A stretch of 64,000 nt of DNA from Actinacidiphila guanduensis (GTDB taxonomy: Bacteria; Actinomycetota; Actinomycetes; Streptomycetales; Streptomycetaceae): NCBI RefSeq assembly GCF_900103985.1, contig NZ_FNIE01000018.1, forward strand, positions 1-64,000, in the 5' to 3' direction. The notes under the pieces were generated by a model. That model was not told the origin of the DNA, searched no databases, and saw only the letters and a program-made list of their open reading frames with translations. Positions 28,997 to 38,039 of the stretch are shown here, in pieces. Both the position numbers and the translations under genes were made by a program. The first letter of the stretch is position 1. Each line of letters starts with the position of its first letter.

Positions 28997-30739
28997 GTGG
29001 CCAGGCGTCCCCTTCCCAGCATCCTGAGCAGCCGCCCCTCGCTCGCCCGCGGCCGCGAGCTCGCCCGCACCGCCGCCGACGGCGCCGGCGACGTGCTCCA
29101 CCCGGTCATCACCATCGCCCGCGGCATGCGCCGGCAGGCCGCCTGGGCCGGCGCCTGGTGGGGCCGCACCCCCAAGGACCGCCGGATGCCCGCCCTGCTG
29201 CTGGCCGCCGCGGCCGTGGTGGTCGTCGCGATGATGCCCTACGGGCCGATCATCGCGGTCGCCGCGCTGGTGGCCTCGGCGGCCTGGGCGGGCCGGGACC
29301 GCACCACAGCGGCGCCGGGCGGCCCGAGCGAGGCCGAGGAGGTGCGGCTGCAGTCGCTCTACGAGGCCCTGGTGCCCTATCTGTCGGACGCCGGTGATCC
29401 CGCCCCGCTCTACGCCCACGACGGCGGCTGGGAGCGCGCCTTCAGCTCCTACGAGTTCCAGGACGGCCGGCTGGTGCGGCTGCACCTGCGGTATCCGGCC
29501 TACTTCACCGACGGCGAGGCGGACTCCAGGGCCCGGGTCGAGCAACTGCTGCACGCCAAGGCGGGCCGCGGCCGCGAGTACCGCTTCGACTGGAACGAGG
29601 AGGAGAACCACCTCACCCTCACCGCCCTGCCGCCGCTGCCGACGGACATCGTCGCGCAGCGGTTCGTCACTTCTCCGGGCGAGACCGTGCTCGGCTTCAC
29701 CGACGCCGACGCGGTGCAGCGCACCGTCCCGGTCACGGTGCCCGCCGACGGCGGGGGCGAGGCGGCCGGCTCGGGCGCCGAGGGCGGCGCGGTGGTCAGG
29801 GACGCGCCGCCGGTGGTGTGGCGCACCGGGCCGCGCTCCACCGAGCCGCACCTGCTGGCGCTCGGCCAGCCCGGCACCGGGACCACCAGCCTGCTGCGCT
29901 CGATCGCCCTGCAGGGCCTGGTGCACGGGGACATCGTGGTCGTCGACGGCAGCGGCACCGGCGAGTACGCGTGCCTGGCCGGGCGGCCCGGGGTGCTCGC
30001 GGTGGAGGACGGGCTGCTGGGCGCCTCGGCGACCCTGGAGTGGGCGGCGCACGAGACCGAGCGGCGGCTGATCGCCGTCAACCGGGCCCGGCAGGCGGGC
30101 AACCCGGTGGCCGAGGACGTCCGCCGGCCGCTGTGGATCCTGGTCGACCGGCCCACCGCGCTCACCCAGCTCGCCCTGGCCGAGGGCCGCCCGGACCCGC
30201 AGGCGCTGCTCGACGTCCCGCTGCGGCACGGCCGGGCGGCGAACGTGGCGGTCGCCGTCGCCGACCAGCTCGACGCCACCGAGACCCTCGCGCCCGTGGT
30301 CATCGCGCAGACCAGGGCCCGGATCGTGCTCGGCCCGCTCGCCCCCGAGCACGTGCAGGCCGTCCTGGGCGCCCCCCAGCGCACCACCCCGGCCGCAGAC
30401 GTGCCGCCCGGACGCGGCTACGCGCGGCTCGGCACCGGCCCGGTGCTGCGGCTCCAGGTGCCGGCCACGCCCGACCCCTTCGACGAGGAGACGCCCGCCG
30501 CCGAGCGCGCCGCCGTCCTGGCCCTGCTGCCGCCCACGGGCACGGCGATGGACGACCTCACGGACGAGGCCCGCAAGGCGGCGCAGGAGGCGGAGGCGGC
30601 CGAAGCCAAGGAGGCCAAGGAGGCCAAGGAGGCCAAGGGGGGCACGGACGGCAGGGAAGCCGGGGAGCAGCTGCCCGAGGCGGTGGCACTGGGCAAGGAG
30701 GCGGTGGTGCGGACCGTCGCCGACCTCGAACTCGGCTGA
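28997..30739 (+). CDS. FtsK/SpoIIIE-like membrane protein with a lysine-less P-loop
   Basis: A 580-residue protein, start GTG 28997 with GGAG at 6 nt. Two adjacent transmembrane segments lie at about 65-100 (ALLLAAAAVVVVAMM, IIAVAALVASAAWAG). The C-terminal domain follows the FtsK/TraB plan: LLALGQPGTGTTSLLRSIAL at the P-loop, IVVVDGSGTGEYACL, RRLIAVNRARQAG, RPLWILVDRP (Walker B-like) and a late PPGRGYARLGTGPV. The P-loop reads GQPGTGTTS, with Thr replacing the invariant Lys, and the Walker B lacks the DE pair, so ATP hydrolysis is unlikely. A run of EAKEAKEAKEAK lies near residue 538. Streptomycetes carry such proteins outside mobile elements; the role is unknown. Confidence 0.75.
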   Translation: MARRPLPSILSSRPSLARGRELARTAADGAGDVLHPVITIARGMRRQAAWAGAWWGRTPKDRRMPALLLAAAAVVVVAMMPYGPIIAVAALVASAAWAGRDRTTAAPGGPSEAEEVRLQSLYEALVPYLSDAGDPAPLYAHDGGWERAFSSYEFQDGRLVRLHLRYPAYFTDGEADSRARVEQLLHAKAGRGREYRFDWNEEENHLTLTALPPLPTDIVAQRFVTSPGETVLGFTDADAVQRTVPVTVPADGGGEAAGSGAEGGAVVRDAPPVVWRTGPRSTEPHLLALGQPGTGTTSLLRSIALQGLVHGDIVVVDGSGTGEYACLAGRPGVLAVEDGLLGASATLEWAAHETERRLIAVNRARQAGNPVAEDVRRPLWILVDRPTALTQLALAEGRPDPQALLDVPLRHGRAANVAVAVADQLDATETLAPVVIAQTRARIVLGPLAPEHVQAVLGAPQRTTPAADVPPGRGYARLGTGPVLRLQVPATPDPFDEETPAAERAAVLALLPPTGTAMDDLTDEARKAAQEAEAAEAKEAKEAKEAKGGTDGREAGEQLPEAVALGKEAVVRTVADLELG

Positions 30740-30777
30740 CCCCGCCCCACGCCCGTTGGGCTCCGGACGCCACGGCT

Positions 30778-30812
30778 GCGGCCCCCGCTCCCCCACCGGG
30801 AACGGGGGCCGC
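30778..30812 (+). terminator. Terminator after the FtsK-like gene
   Basis: GCGGCCCCCG (30778-30787) pairs perfectly with CGGGGGCCGC (30803-30812) across a 15-nt loop, about 40 bases after the stop codon. Confidence 0.75.
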
Positions 30813-31152
30813 GCCACGGCAAGCGGCACACGGGTCCGTACGGGCGCGTACGGCAGCGGCACGGGTACGGACGGGTCCGTACGTCACAGGCGCGGCCCAT
30901 CCGGGGATCGGCCGCGGGCCGCCCGGGTACGCACCGGCCTGAGTTGCAGCAGCACGGACACCAGGCCGTACGGCTCAGGTGCGGGCACGGATCCGCACTG
31001 CACGGGCGCGGGTCCGTCAGGGAACCGGCCGCGGGCCGCCCGAAAAAGCAACGGCCCGGCCCGCGCGGCAACGGCAACCGGCGTGACCCCGTACGCGAGC
31101 CGGCTGCCACGGCCCGGCGCAGCTGCCTCCCGCTGCTCCCTCTACCGCTCGC
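30813..31152. other. Non-coding stretch rich in short GTACGG-type repeats
   Basis: Between the convergent FtsK-like and MocR genes. It has repeated GGGTCCGTACG-type palindromic words and two copies of GGCCGCGGGCCGCCCG (near 30910 and 31030). I see no gene, RNA or promoter in it. Confidence 0.5.
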
Positions 31153-32661
31153 CTATGCCACGAACAGTCCCACCGGCTCCCCGTCGGCCCCGGCGCCGTT
31201 GCGGACGAGGTCGGCGGCCTGGGCGAGGCGGGCGGCGGCCTCCTCGGCGGCGGCGCCGCTGACCGTGAAGGGGACCCGCACGTAGGACTCGAAGGCGCCG
31301 TCCACGCCGAAGCGCGGCCCCGAGGGGACCCGCACGCCGAGCCGCTCGCCCGCCACGGCCACCCGGGAGCCGGAGACGCCGCCGGTGCGCACCCACATCG
31401 TCATGCCGCCGCGCGGCACCGAGAAGCTCCACTCGGGCACATGGGCGCGCAGCGCGGCCACCAGGTCGTCCCGGCACTCGCGGGCCCGCTGCCGGCGGGC
31501 GGCCAGCGCCTGCTCCCAGTTCCCGCCGCGCAGCAGCCAGGCCAGGGCGAGTTGGTCGACCACCGGGGAGGCGAGGTCGAGGTAGGCGCGGGCGGCGACC
31601 AGGCGGCGCACGAGGTCGGGGGTGGTGCGCACCCAGCCGATCCGCAGGCCCGCCCAGATCGCCTTGCTCGCCGAACCGACCGACATCACGGTGCCGCCGT
31701 GGTCGAAGGCGGCCATCGGGCGCGGCCCCGACTCCTCGCCGTCCAGGGTGAGTTCGGCCATGGACTCGTCCACCACGACCACGGTGCCGGCCGCCCGCGC
31801 GGCCGCCACCAGCGCCCGCCGCTGTTCCTCGCCGACGAGGGTGCCGGTCGGGTTGTGGAAGTCCGGCTGGACGTACGCCATCCGCGGGGCCGCGTCGCGC
31901 AGCACCCGGCGCCAGGCGGGCATGTCCCAGCCGCCCAGGCCGTCCCTGAGGGCGACCGGGACCAGCCGGGAGCCGGTCTCGCGGAACAGCTCCAGGACGT
32001 TGCCGTAGCTCGGCGACTCCACCGCGACCCGCTCGCCGACGCCGACCAGCCGGCGGGTGGCCGCGGCGATGCCGCCCATCGCGCCGGTGGTCACCATGAT
32101 CTGCTCGGGCATGGTGGGCACCCCGCGCGCGGTGTAGCGGTCGGCGATGGCCTCGCGCAGCACGGGCAGCCCGGCCGGGAAGTCGCCGTGGGTGGCGGCG
32201 TAGGCGGGCAGGTCGGCGAGGGCCGCCTGCATGGCCCGGGTGAGCCAGGGCTCGGGCGCGGGCAGCGCGGCGCAGCCGAGGTCGATCACGGAGCCCGCGG
32301 TGTCCGGCGGCAGCGGCTCCAGACTGCGGCTGGGCTGGATGTGGCCCGCGGGGATCGCGGTCCAGGTGCCGGCGCCGCGCCGGGAGCGGGCGAAGCCCTC
32401 GGTGCGCAGCGCCTCGTACGCGGCCGCCACGGTGGTGCGGCTGACGCCCAGGGCGAGGGCCAGCTCGCGCTCGGCGGGCAACCGGGCCGCGACCTGGACC
32501 CGGCCTTCGAGCACCAGCAGCCGCACCCCGTCGGCCAGCTCCCGGTAGGCGGGCAGCCGCCGGGCGCCCTCGCGCACGGAGGCTTGGGAATCGGCGACCG
32601 GACGGGGTTCGAGGAGCCGGGCGAGATGCGCCGCGCTCACCGTTGCGGTCCACTGGGGCAT
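31153..32661 (-). CDS. MocR-type regulator (GntR helix-turn-helix fused to an aminotransferase domain)
   Basis: A 502-residue protein. The ATG at 32661 gives MPQWTATVSAAHLARLL behind AAGGTGG; an upstream in-frame extension lacks a ribosome site. A GntR winged helix spans about 45-120 (ALALGVSRTTVAAAYEALRTEGFARSRRGAGTW). A type I aminotransferase fold follows, with the PLP-binding Lys333 in SVGSASKAIWAG and HNPTG upstream. MocR proteins sense PLP-linked metabolites and usually control a divergent neighbour. Here the divergent neighbour, about 500 bases away, is rbpA, for which such control is not expected. Confidence 0.9.
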   Translation of the reverse strand: MPQWTATVSAAHLARLLEPRPVADSQASVREGARRLPAYRELADGVRLLVLEGRVQVAARLPAERELALALGVSRTTVAAAYEALRTEGFARSRRGAGTWTAIPAGHIQPSRSLEPLPPDTAGSVIDLGCAALPAPEPWLTRAMQAALADLPAYAATHGDFPAGLPVLREAIADRYTARGVPTMPEQIMVTTGAMGGIAAATRRLVGVGERVAVESPSYGNVLELFRETGSRLVPVALRDGLGGWDMPAWRRVLRDAAPRMAYVQPDFHNPTGTLVGEEQRRALVAAARAAGTVVVVDESMAELTLDGEESGPRPMAAFDHGGTVMSVGSASKAIWAGLRIGWVRTTPDLVRRLVAARAYLDLASPVVDQLALAWLLRGGNWEQALAARRQRARECRDDLVAALRAHVPEWSFSVPRGGMTMWVRTGGVSGSRVAVAGERLGVRVPSGPRFGVDGAFESYVRVPFTVSGAAAEEAAARLAQAADLVRNGAGADGEPVGLFVA

Positions 32662-33069
32662 CGAGTGGGTCCACCTTCCGCTGATTGGCCCTGACACAAC
32701 CATTTTCGCAGGCCGCATGGTGGCACGTCGGCCCGGCCGCCGCCAGGGGTCGGACCGGGCGCCGGGCGGGGGAACAACCTCGGCGGGATTCGCGCTGTTC
32801 CGGGAGTTTCCGGGGGTTTCCACGGGTTTCCCGTGCTTCCTCATGCCCCCGGGCGTTTTCACCGGGAACCGCCGGAACCCTCGGCAGTGGCCCCGATTTA
32901 CTCCTGGGCGCGGCGGGCGGGTAGTGTACGCGGTTGGCCCAGCGACCTGATGGTCACTGCATGCAAAAGATACGCCGACCGCGGGTGACATACCGGAACG
33001 GATGTGACAAATCGCAGATTGCTGGGTACACACAGGGGCGACACGACGGGCGACGCACATCCCTGAACG
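32662..33069. other. Long intergenic region upstream of rbpA
   Basis: No gene is visible. A GTTTCC-rich patch lies at 32800-32850. TAGTGT at 32922-32927 could be a -10 of an additional rbpA promoter, but its -35 (TTTACT, spacer 19) is poor. From about 32940 the sequence turns AT-richer toward the sigma-R-type promoter. Confidence 0.35.
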
Positions 33070-33095
33070 GGAATCTTCACCGCCGACCGGACGTT
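33070..33095 (+). promoter_or_regulatory. Sigma-R-type promoter of rbpA
   Basis: GGAAT (33070-33074, in GGGAAT) and GTT (33093-33095) are separated by exactly 18 nt, matching the GGAAT-N18-GTT consensus of the disulfide-stress sigma factor SigR. Transcription would begin about 55-60 bases before the rbpA start. SigR control of rbpA is established in Streptomyces coelicolor. Confidence 0.8.
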
Positions 33096-33157
33096 GACCG
33101 GATGACGACGACAGCGACACCTGTCCTGTGGGCGACCAAGCCCGGGAGGCACGATTC

Positions 33158-33532
33158 ATGAGTGAGCGAGCTCTCCGCGGCACGCGACTCGGGGCCACCA
33201 GCTACGAGACCGACCGCGGCATCGATCTGGCCCCGCGCCAGACCGTGGAGTACGCATGCCGGAACGGCCATCGCTTTGAGATGCCGTTCTCGGTCGAGGC
33301 AGAGATTCCGCCGGAGTGGGAGTGCCGCGCCTGCGGCCAGACCGCACTCCTGGTGGACGGAGAAGGTCCCGAGGAGAAGACCACCAAGCCCGCGCGCACG
33401 CACTGGGACATGCTGATGGAGCGGCGCACCTTGGAGGAGCTGGAGGAAGTGCTGGCCGAGCGGCTGGCCGTCCTGCGCTCCGGTGCGATGAACATCGCGG
33501 TGCACCCGCGCGACAACCGCAAGACCGCCTGA
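33158..33532 (+). CDS. rbpA: RNA polymerase-binding protein RbpA
   Basis: A 124-residue actinobacterial RNA polymerase activator that binds the primary sigma factor and stabilises open complexes, and contributes to rifampicin tolerance. The whole protein matches the family: RGTRLGATSYETDRG at the N-terminus, zinc-site segments ACRNGH and CRACG, KPARTHWDMLMERRT as the sigma-interaction region, and LRSGAMNIAVHPRD at the end. GGGAGG precedes the ATG by 9 nt. It is monocistronic, with a terminator right after it. Confidence 0.97.
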   Translation: MSERALRGTRLGATSYETDRGIDLAPRQTVEYACRNGHRFEMPFSVEAEIPPEWECRACGQTALLVDGEGPEEKTTKPARTHWDMLMERRTLEELEEVLAERLAVLRSGAMNIAVHPRDNRKTA

Positions 33533-33540
33533 CCCAGGCA

Positions 33541-33566
33541 CCGGGCCCGCACAGGAGCGGGCCCGG
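33541..33566. terminator. Terminator after rbpA
   Basis: CCGGGCCCGC (33541-33550) and GCGGGCCCGG (33557-33566) form a perfect 10-bp stem with a 6-nt loop, 8 bases after the rbpA stop and facing the convergent sigma-factor gene. Confidence 0.8.
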
Positions 33567-33736
33567 CGGGGCCCGACGCGTGACGGGCCCACCCCATCCG
33601 ACGCCCCCACGGGTTCCCGCACGGGAGCCCGTTTCCTATGCCCGCGTCCGCTCCTAGTGGCCGTCCACGGCCCTGCCGAGGCACCGGGGCCGGCCGCACG
33701 GGCGCCGCTGCTAATCGCGGCCGGCCCTCCCCGCGG

Positions 33737-34986
33737 TCAGCCGGGAAGGCCCGCGATCCGGTTCCGTACGCTCGCGCGCTCGACCTCGTTGCCGGTGAAC
33801 GCCAGCGCCTCCTCGTACGCCGCGCGGGCCTCTGCGACCCGGCCCAGGCGCTCGAGGAACTCCCCGCGGGCCAGTGCCCAGTACGGGTAGCAGGCGAGGG
33901 CGGGCTCGTCCGCCAGAGCGTCCACGGCGGCGAGCCCGGCCCGCGGACCGGCGGCGAAACCCACCGCGACCGCCCGGTTGAGGGCGGCCACCGGGTCCGG
34001 CCGGCGCCGCAGCAGCAGGTCGTACAGGCCGACGATCTGCGGCCAGCCGTCTCCTGCCACGAGGGCGCCTCGGCGTGCACGGCCGCGATGGCCGCCCGCA
34101 GCGCGAAGGGTCCCGGCCGGCCCCGGCGCAGCGCCCGCCGTACCAGGGCCAGGCCCTCGGCGACGGCGGCGGCGTCCCAGCGACCACGGTCCTGGTCGGC
34201 GAGGAGCACCGCCCGCCCCCGCGCGTCCAGCCGGGCCGCCCGCCGGGCGTCGGTGAGCAGCACCAGCGCGAGCAGCCCGGCGGCCTCCCCGTCGCCGGGC
34301 AGCAGTTCCACGAGCATCCGGGCCAGGTCCCGGGCGCGGCCGATCAGGTCCGGGCGCGTCAGGTCGGGTCCGCCCGGCGCCACATGGCCGGTGGTGAAGA
34401 GCAGGTCCACCACCGTCAGCACCGCCCCGATCCGCTCGGGCAGCTCCTCGGCGGCCGGGATGCGGTACGGGATGCGGGCCGCGGCGATCTTCTTCTTCGC
34501 CCGGGTGATCCGGGCCGCCATCGTCGCCTCCCCCACCAGGAACGCCCGGGCCACCTGCGGGGTGGTCAGCCCGCACACCAGCCGCAGGGTGAGGGCCACC
34601 TGGGCCGGGCGGGACAGGGCCGGGTGGCAGCAGGTGAAGACCAGCCGCAGCCGCTCGTCGGCGATGTCCTCGCCGTCCTCCGGCCCCGCGCCGGCCTCGT
34701 CCTCGGCGAGCAGCGGCAGCGCGGTGCGCAGGAAGGCGTCGCGCCGGATCAGGTCCACCGCCCGATTGCGGGCCGCCGTGGTGAGCCAGGCGCCGGGGCG
34801 GGCCGGCACCCCCGTGGCACCGGCCCAGGCGACCAGCGCCTTGGCGTAGGCGTCCTGGACGCACTCCTCGGCGAGATCCAGGTCGCGGGTGACCCGCACG
34901 GTGGCCGCGAGCACGAACGCCCACTCGGTGCGGTGCGCCCGCGCGACGGCGTCCGCCGCCGACGCCCGCGCCCGGTCGCTCGCCAT
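33737..34986 (-). pseudogene. ECF sigma factor (SigJ/DUF6596-type) interrupted by a -1 frameshift
   Basis: The frame from ATG 34986 encodes sigma region 2 (LAEECVQDAYAKALVAW), region 4 (GLTTPQVARAFLVGEATMAARITRAKKKI) and the C-terminal helical domain up to AAVHAEAPSWQET. The conserved continuation WPQIVGLYDLLLRRRPDPVAALNRAVAVGF then appears in another frame, running to a stop at 33737. One base restored between 34046 and 34047 turns the junction into ETDWPQIV. The span is 1250 nt, so adding one base gives exactly 417 codons (416 residues), the family length. Either the gene is broken or the base is a sequencing error. A YCII gene lies just upstream, the usual partner of these sigma factors. 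Confidence 0.85.
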
Positions 34987-35036
34987 CGGTCCCCCCTTCC
35001 CGCCTTTCCCGTCTGCCCGGTGGACGCCAGGAGCTG

Positions 35037-35387
35037 TCAGTGCAGCGGCCGGACCTCGACCGCGGCCTCACCCGTGCGGCCGAAGTACGGCAGCCGTTTG
35101 GCGACGGCGAGGGCGGCGTCGAGGTCGGGGACGTCCACGACGTAGTAGCCGCCCAGCGCCTCCTTGGTCTCGGCGTAGGGGCCGTCGGTCACCAGGAAGC
35201 CGCCCTCGCCGTCCTCGCGGACGACCGTGGCCGTCGCGGACTGCTGCAGGTGGGCGCTGGCGGTGATGACGTCCTTGTGGGCGCGGGCGAAGGCCGCGTG
35301 CGCCTCGTCGTGGGCGCGGTGGGCCGCCTCGTCGGCGGCGTCCCAGTCGGCCTCGTTGTCGTGGATGAGCAGCAGGTACTGCGCCAT
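35037..35387 (-). CDS. YCII/DGPF-domain protein
   Basis: A 116-residue protein with the DGPYAETKEALGGYYVVDVPDLDAAL signature of YCII (DGPF) proteins, ferredoxin-like folds with a presumed metal or catalytic His/Asp pair. Such genes are typically paired with ECF sigma factors of the type encoded just downstream (50-base gap, same strand), probably one transcript. The biochemical role is unknown. GGGGACGA precedes the ATG. Confidence 0.88.
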   Translation of the reverse strand: MAQYLLLIHDNEADWDAADEAAHRAHDEAHAAFARAHKDVITASAHLQQSATATVVREDGEGGFLVTDGPYAETKEALGGYYVVDVPDLDAALAVAKRLPYFGRTGEAAVEVRPLH

Positions 35388-35556
35388 GGCTCGGTCGTCC
35401 CCATTCTCCGCGGTCCTCCGCGGTTCCTCGCGGTACGCGCCGGTGGCGTGCGGCCACCGGTCCGTACGGAGGGCGCATTCGCGCGCCCTTCACTGCACCG
35501 ACGAACGGGACGGGGCCCGAATCGACACCTCGGCGCCGCGAATCGGGGCGCCGGGC

Positions 35557-36156
35557 TCAGTCGCGGTCGACGACCTCGCCCTGGATGACCTTGCCGCCCC
35601 CGGAGGGGCCACCGGAGCCGTCACCGGACGGGCCGCGGCCGGGACCGCCGCCGGGCCCCGTCGGGCCGCCCATGGGTCCCATGGGGCCGCCGGGCGGGAA
35701 GTCGAGCGGGACCCCGCGGCGGCGCAGCGAGCGGTCCAGCAGGCGCCCGGCGAGCCGGCGGACCGGCGGCAGGAGCAGCAGCAGACCGACCGCGTCGGAG
35801 AGGAAGCCGGGGATGATCAGCAGCAGGCCGCCGAGCATGGCCAGCCCGTTGCGCCCGCCGCCCTCCGGCGGCCGCGGCACCGTGCCCTGCTGCTGGGCGG
35901 CGACCTGGGCCGTCAGGTTCCGCCAGGCGCTGCGCCCGGCCCGCTTGACGGCTGCGGCGCCGAGTACGAAGCCGGCGACGATGCAGAGCAGGACGACGAA
36001 GCCGTTGGTCGCCGAGGCCACCTCGACCAGCAGCCAGATCTCCAGCACCGCCCAGGCCGCGACGGCCAGCGGGAGCACCGTGCGCATCCGCGAGCGCGCG
36101 GGCCGCGGGCGCACCGGGGGCGGTGTCGGCGGGGACGTCGTGGGCGGAGTGGTCAT
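35557..36156 (-). CDS. FxsA-family membrane protein
   Basis: A 199-residue membrane protein. Pro-rich residues 1-20 are followed by transmembrane segments LPLAVAAWAVLEIWLLVEVA and FVVLLCIVAGFVLGAAAV, and the family core NGLAMLGGLLLIIPGFLSDAVGLLLLLPPVR. The tail is Gly/Pro-rich (GGPMGPMGGPTGPGGG) and ends GEVVDRD. In E. coli FxsA affects F-plasmid exclusion of phage T7; the role here is unknown. Confidence 0.88.
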   Translation of the reverse strand: MTTPPTTSPPTPPPVRPRPARSRMRTVLPLAVAAWAVLEIWLLVEVASATNGFVVLLCIVAGFVLGAAAVKRAGRSAWRNLTAQVAAQQQGTVPRPPEGGGRNGLAMLGGLLLIIPGFLSDAVGLLLLLPPVRRLAGRLLDRSLRRRGVPLDFPPGGPMGPMGGPTGPGGGPGRGPSGDGSGGPSGGGKVIQGEVVDRD

Positions 36157-36237
36157 ACCTCAAGTGTGCCAAAGACCGGGTAAAGCCCGGATACGGGAGC
36201 CTGCCGCGGTGGACCCCGGCGGCGCCCGGCCGCGACG

Positions 36238-37215
36238 ATGGCGGACGTGACGCACGAGGAACCGGCCGCGAGCCCCGACGAGCCCGACACGAGCGGCCGC
36301 ACCGCCCGCCCCATCCCCGCCCCGGCAACTGCACCAGCCCCTGCGGGCGACCCCCGGGCCTCCGCTTCGGCCGCCCAGCCGGCCGACGGGCAGCCCATGG
36401 GCCCGCAGTTCACGACCGGGCCCACCGCGGCGGACCGTCCCGGCGGCGGCTCCCCGCCCGACCCCGTGGTGAGCCGGCTGGCCCGGATCGAGGCGCTGCT
36501 GGCCCAGTCGCACGGCGCGGGCGGCCGGGACCTCGTACGGTCCGGGCAGCAGCACCTGGTGCCCGCGTGGCGGCGGGTCACGCGGGGCGAGACCCGCTGG
36601 GCGGCGACCGTGTCGGTGCTCGCCGTGCTCGGGATGCAACTGCACCTGCCGCCGCGGCTCGCCGGGCACCCCCAACTGCTGATGCCCGCCGTGGAGTTCG
36701 GGCTGCTGCTGTGCCTGTTCGCGCTCAACCCGCACCGGATCGTGCGGCGTTCCGCGCTCTACCGGCTGCTCGGCCTCGCGCTCACCTTGTGCACGGCCGG
36801 CGCCAACCTCTACTCGGCCGGCCGGCTCGTCGCCGAAGTGGTGCGCGGCACCGACCACTTGACCGCGGGCGCGCTGCTGGTGGCGGGCGGCGAGATCTGG
36901 CTGATCAACGTGGTGATCTTCGCCCTGGCCTACTGGGAGTGGGACCGCGGCGGCCCGGCCGCCCGGGCGTTCGCCGAGCGGGACGTGCCGGACTTCCTCT
37001 TCGTGCAGATGCAGGAGCCCGAACTCGCGCCCCCGCACTGGGAACCCGAGTTCCTGGACTACTTCTACCTGTCCTTCACCAACTCCACCGCCTTCAGCCC
37101 CACCGACGTCATGCCGGTGACCCGGCCCGCCAAGGCGCTGATGCTGGCGCAGTCCGCGGTCTCGCTGACCACGGTGGTGCTGGTGGTGGCGCGAGCCGTC
37201 AACATCCTCGGCTGA
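36238..37215 (+). CDS. Integral membrane protein with a channel-like pore motif
   Basis: A 325-residue protein. About 75 N-terminal residues are Pro/Ala-rich and disordered, and a helix VSRLARIEALLAQSH follows. There are four to five hydrophobic segments (VSVLAVLGMQLHL, VEFGLLLCLFAL, WLINVVIFALAYWEW, AVSLTTVVLVVARAV). FLDYFYLSFTNSTAFSPTDVMPVTRPAK near the C-terminus resembles the region before the last helix of DUF1345/two-TM ion-channel-like proteins. The start is uncertain: ATG 36238 or GTG 36247, neither with a good ribosome site. Confidence 0.7.
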   Translation: MADVTHEEPAASPDEPDTSGRTARPIPAPATAPAPAGDPRASASAAQPADGQPMGPQFTTGPTAADRPGGGSPPDPVVSRLARIEALLAQSHGAGGRDLVRSGQQHLVPAWRRVTRGETRWAATVSVLAVLGMQLHLPPRLAGHPQLLMPAVEFGLLLCLFALNPHRIVRRSALYRLLGLALTLCTAGANLYSAGRLVAEVVRGTDHLTAGALLVAGGEIWLINVVIFALAYWEWDRGGPAARAFAERDVPDFLFVQMQEPELAPPHWEPEFLDYFYLSFTNSTAFSPTDVMPVTRPAKALMLAQSAVSLTTVVLVVARAVNILG

Positions 37216-37268
37216 CCTCCCGCGCCCGGCAACAGGCCACCGTGCCGGAGGGGTTCGGCGCCCTCGCC

Positions 37269-38039
37269 CTACGGCAGCGGGCGGCGCCCGGTGAAGCGCG
37301 CGGCCCGCGAGCCGACGCCCCAGGCCGTCACCCGCCACAGCGCCTCCGCCACGATGCCGCGGCTCATCTTGCTGTCCCCGCGCACCCGCTCCACGAAGGT
37401 GATCGGCACCTCCACCACGTGGAAGCCCGCCTTCACCGCGCGCCAGGCGAGGTCGACCTGGAAGCAGTAGCCGGCCGAGGCGACGTCGCCCATGCCCAGG
37501 CCCTCCAGGGTCTCCCGGCGGAAGGCCCGGTAGCCGCCGGTGACGTCATGGACCGGCACGTCCAGCATCAGCCGCGAGTAGGTGCTGCCGCCGCGCGAGA
37601 GGAACTCGCGGGACTTGGGCCAGTTCACCACCCGGCCGCCGGGGATCCAGCGCGAGCCCAGCACGAGGTCGGCGCTCTTGAGGGCAGTGAGCAGCCGGGG
37701 CAGTTCCTCGGGCTGGTGGGAGCCGTCGGCGTCCATCTCCACCAGCACGCCGTAGTCGTGGTCGATGCCCCACTGGAAGCCGGCGAGGTAGGCGGCGCCC
37801 AGGCCCTCCTTGCCGCGCCGATGCATCACGTGCACCTGCTCGTCGGCGGCGGCCAGCTCGTCGGCGAGCTTGCCGGTCCCGTCCGGGCTGTTGTCGTCGG
37901 CGATCAGCACGTGCGCCTCGGGCACCGCGGCCCGCACCCGCTTGACGATCGGCACGACGTTCTCGGCCTCGTTGTAGGTCGGGATGATGACCAGGACCTT
38001 GCCGAGCGGCCCGAAGCTCCGCTGCTCGTCCTCGTTCAC
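37269..38039 (-). CDS. ppm1: Polyprenol-phosphate mannosyltransferase (Ppm1)
   Basis: A 256-residue GT2 glycosyltransferase moving mannose from GDP-mannose to polyprenyl phosphate, the donor for protein O-mannosylation and envelope mannosides. Motifs: VIIPTYNEAENV, DDNSPDGTG, EMDADGSHQPEEL (metal-binding DAD) and GSRWIPGG. It has no C-terminal transmembrane helices, as expected when the membrane partner is a separate Lnt. The GTG start overlaps the lnt stop by 4 bases, so the pair is translationally coupled. Confidence 0.93.
   Translation of the reverse strand: MNEDEQRSFGPLGKVLVIIPTYNEAENVVPIVKRVRAAVPEAHVLIADDNSPDGTGKLADELAAADEQVHVMHRRGKEGLGAAYLAGFQWGIDHDYGVLVEMDADGSHQPEELPRLLTALKSADLVLGSRWIPGGRVVNWPKSREFLSRGGSTYSRLMLDVPVHDVTGGYRAFRRETLEGLGMGDVASAGYCFQVDLAWRAVKAGFHVVEVPITFVERVRGDSKMSRGIVAEALWRVTAWGVGSRAARFTGRRPLP

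Noticed and set aside
33202-34986. 594-codon extension of the sigma-factor frame into rbpA
   Set aside because: After the frameshift point the translation is Ser/Arg/Pro noise antisense to rbpA, while the family sequence continues in another frame.
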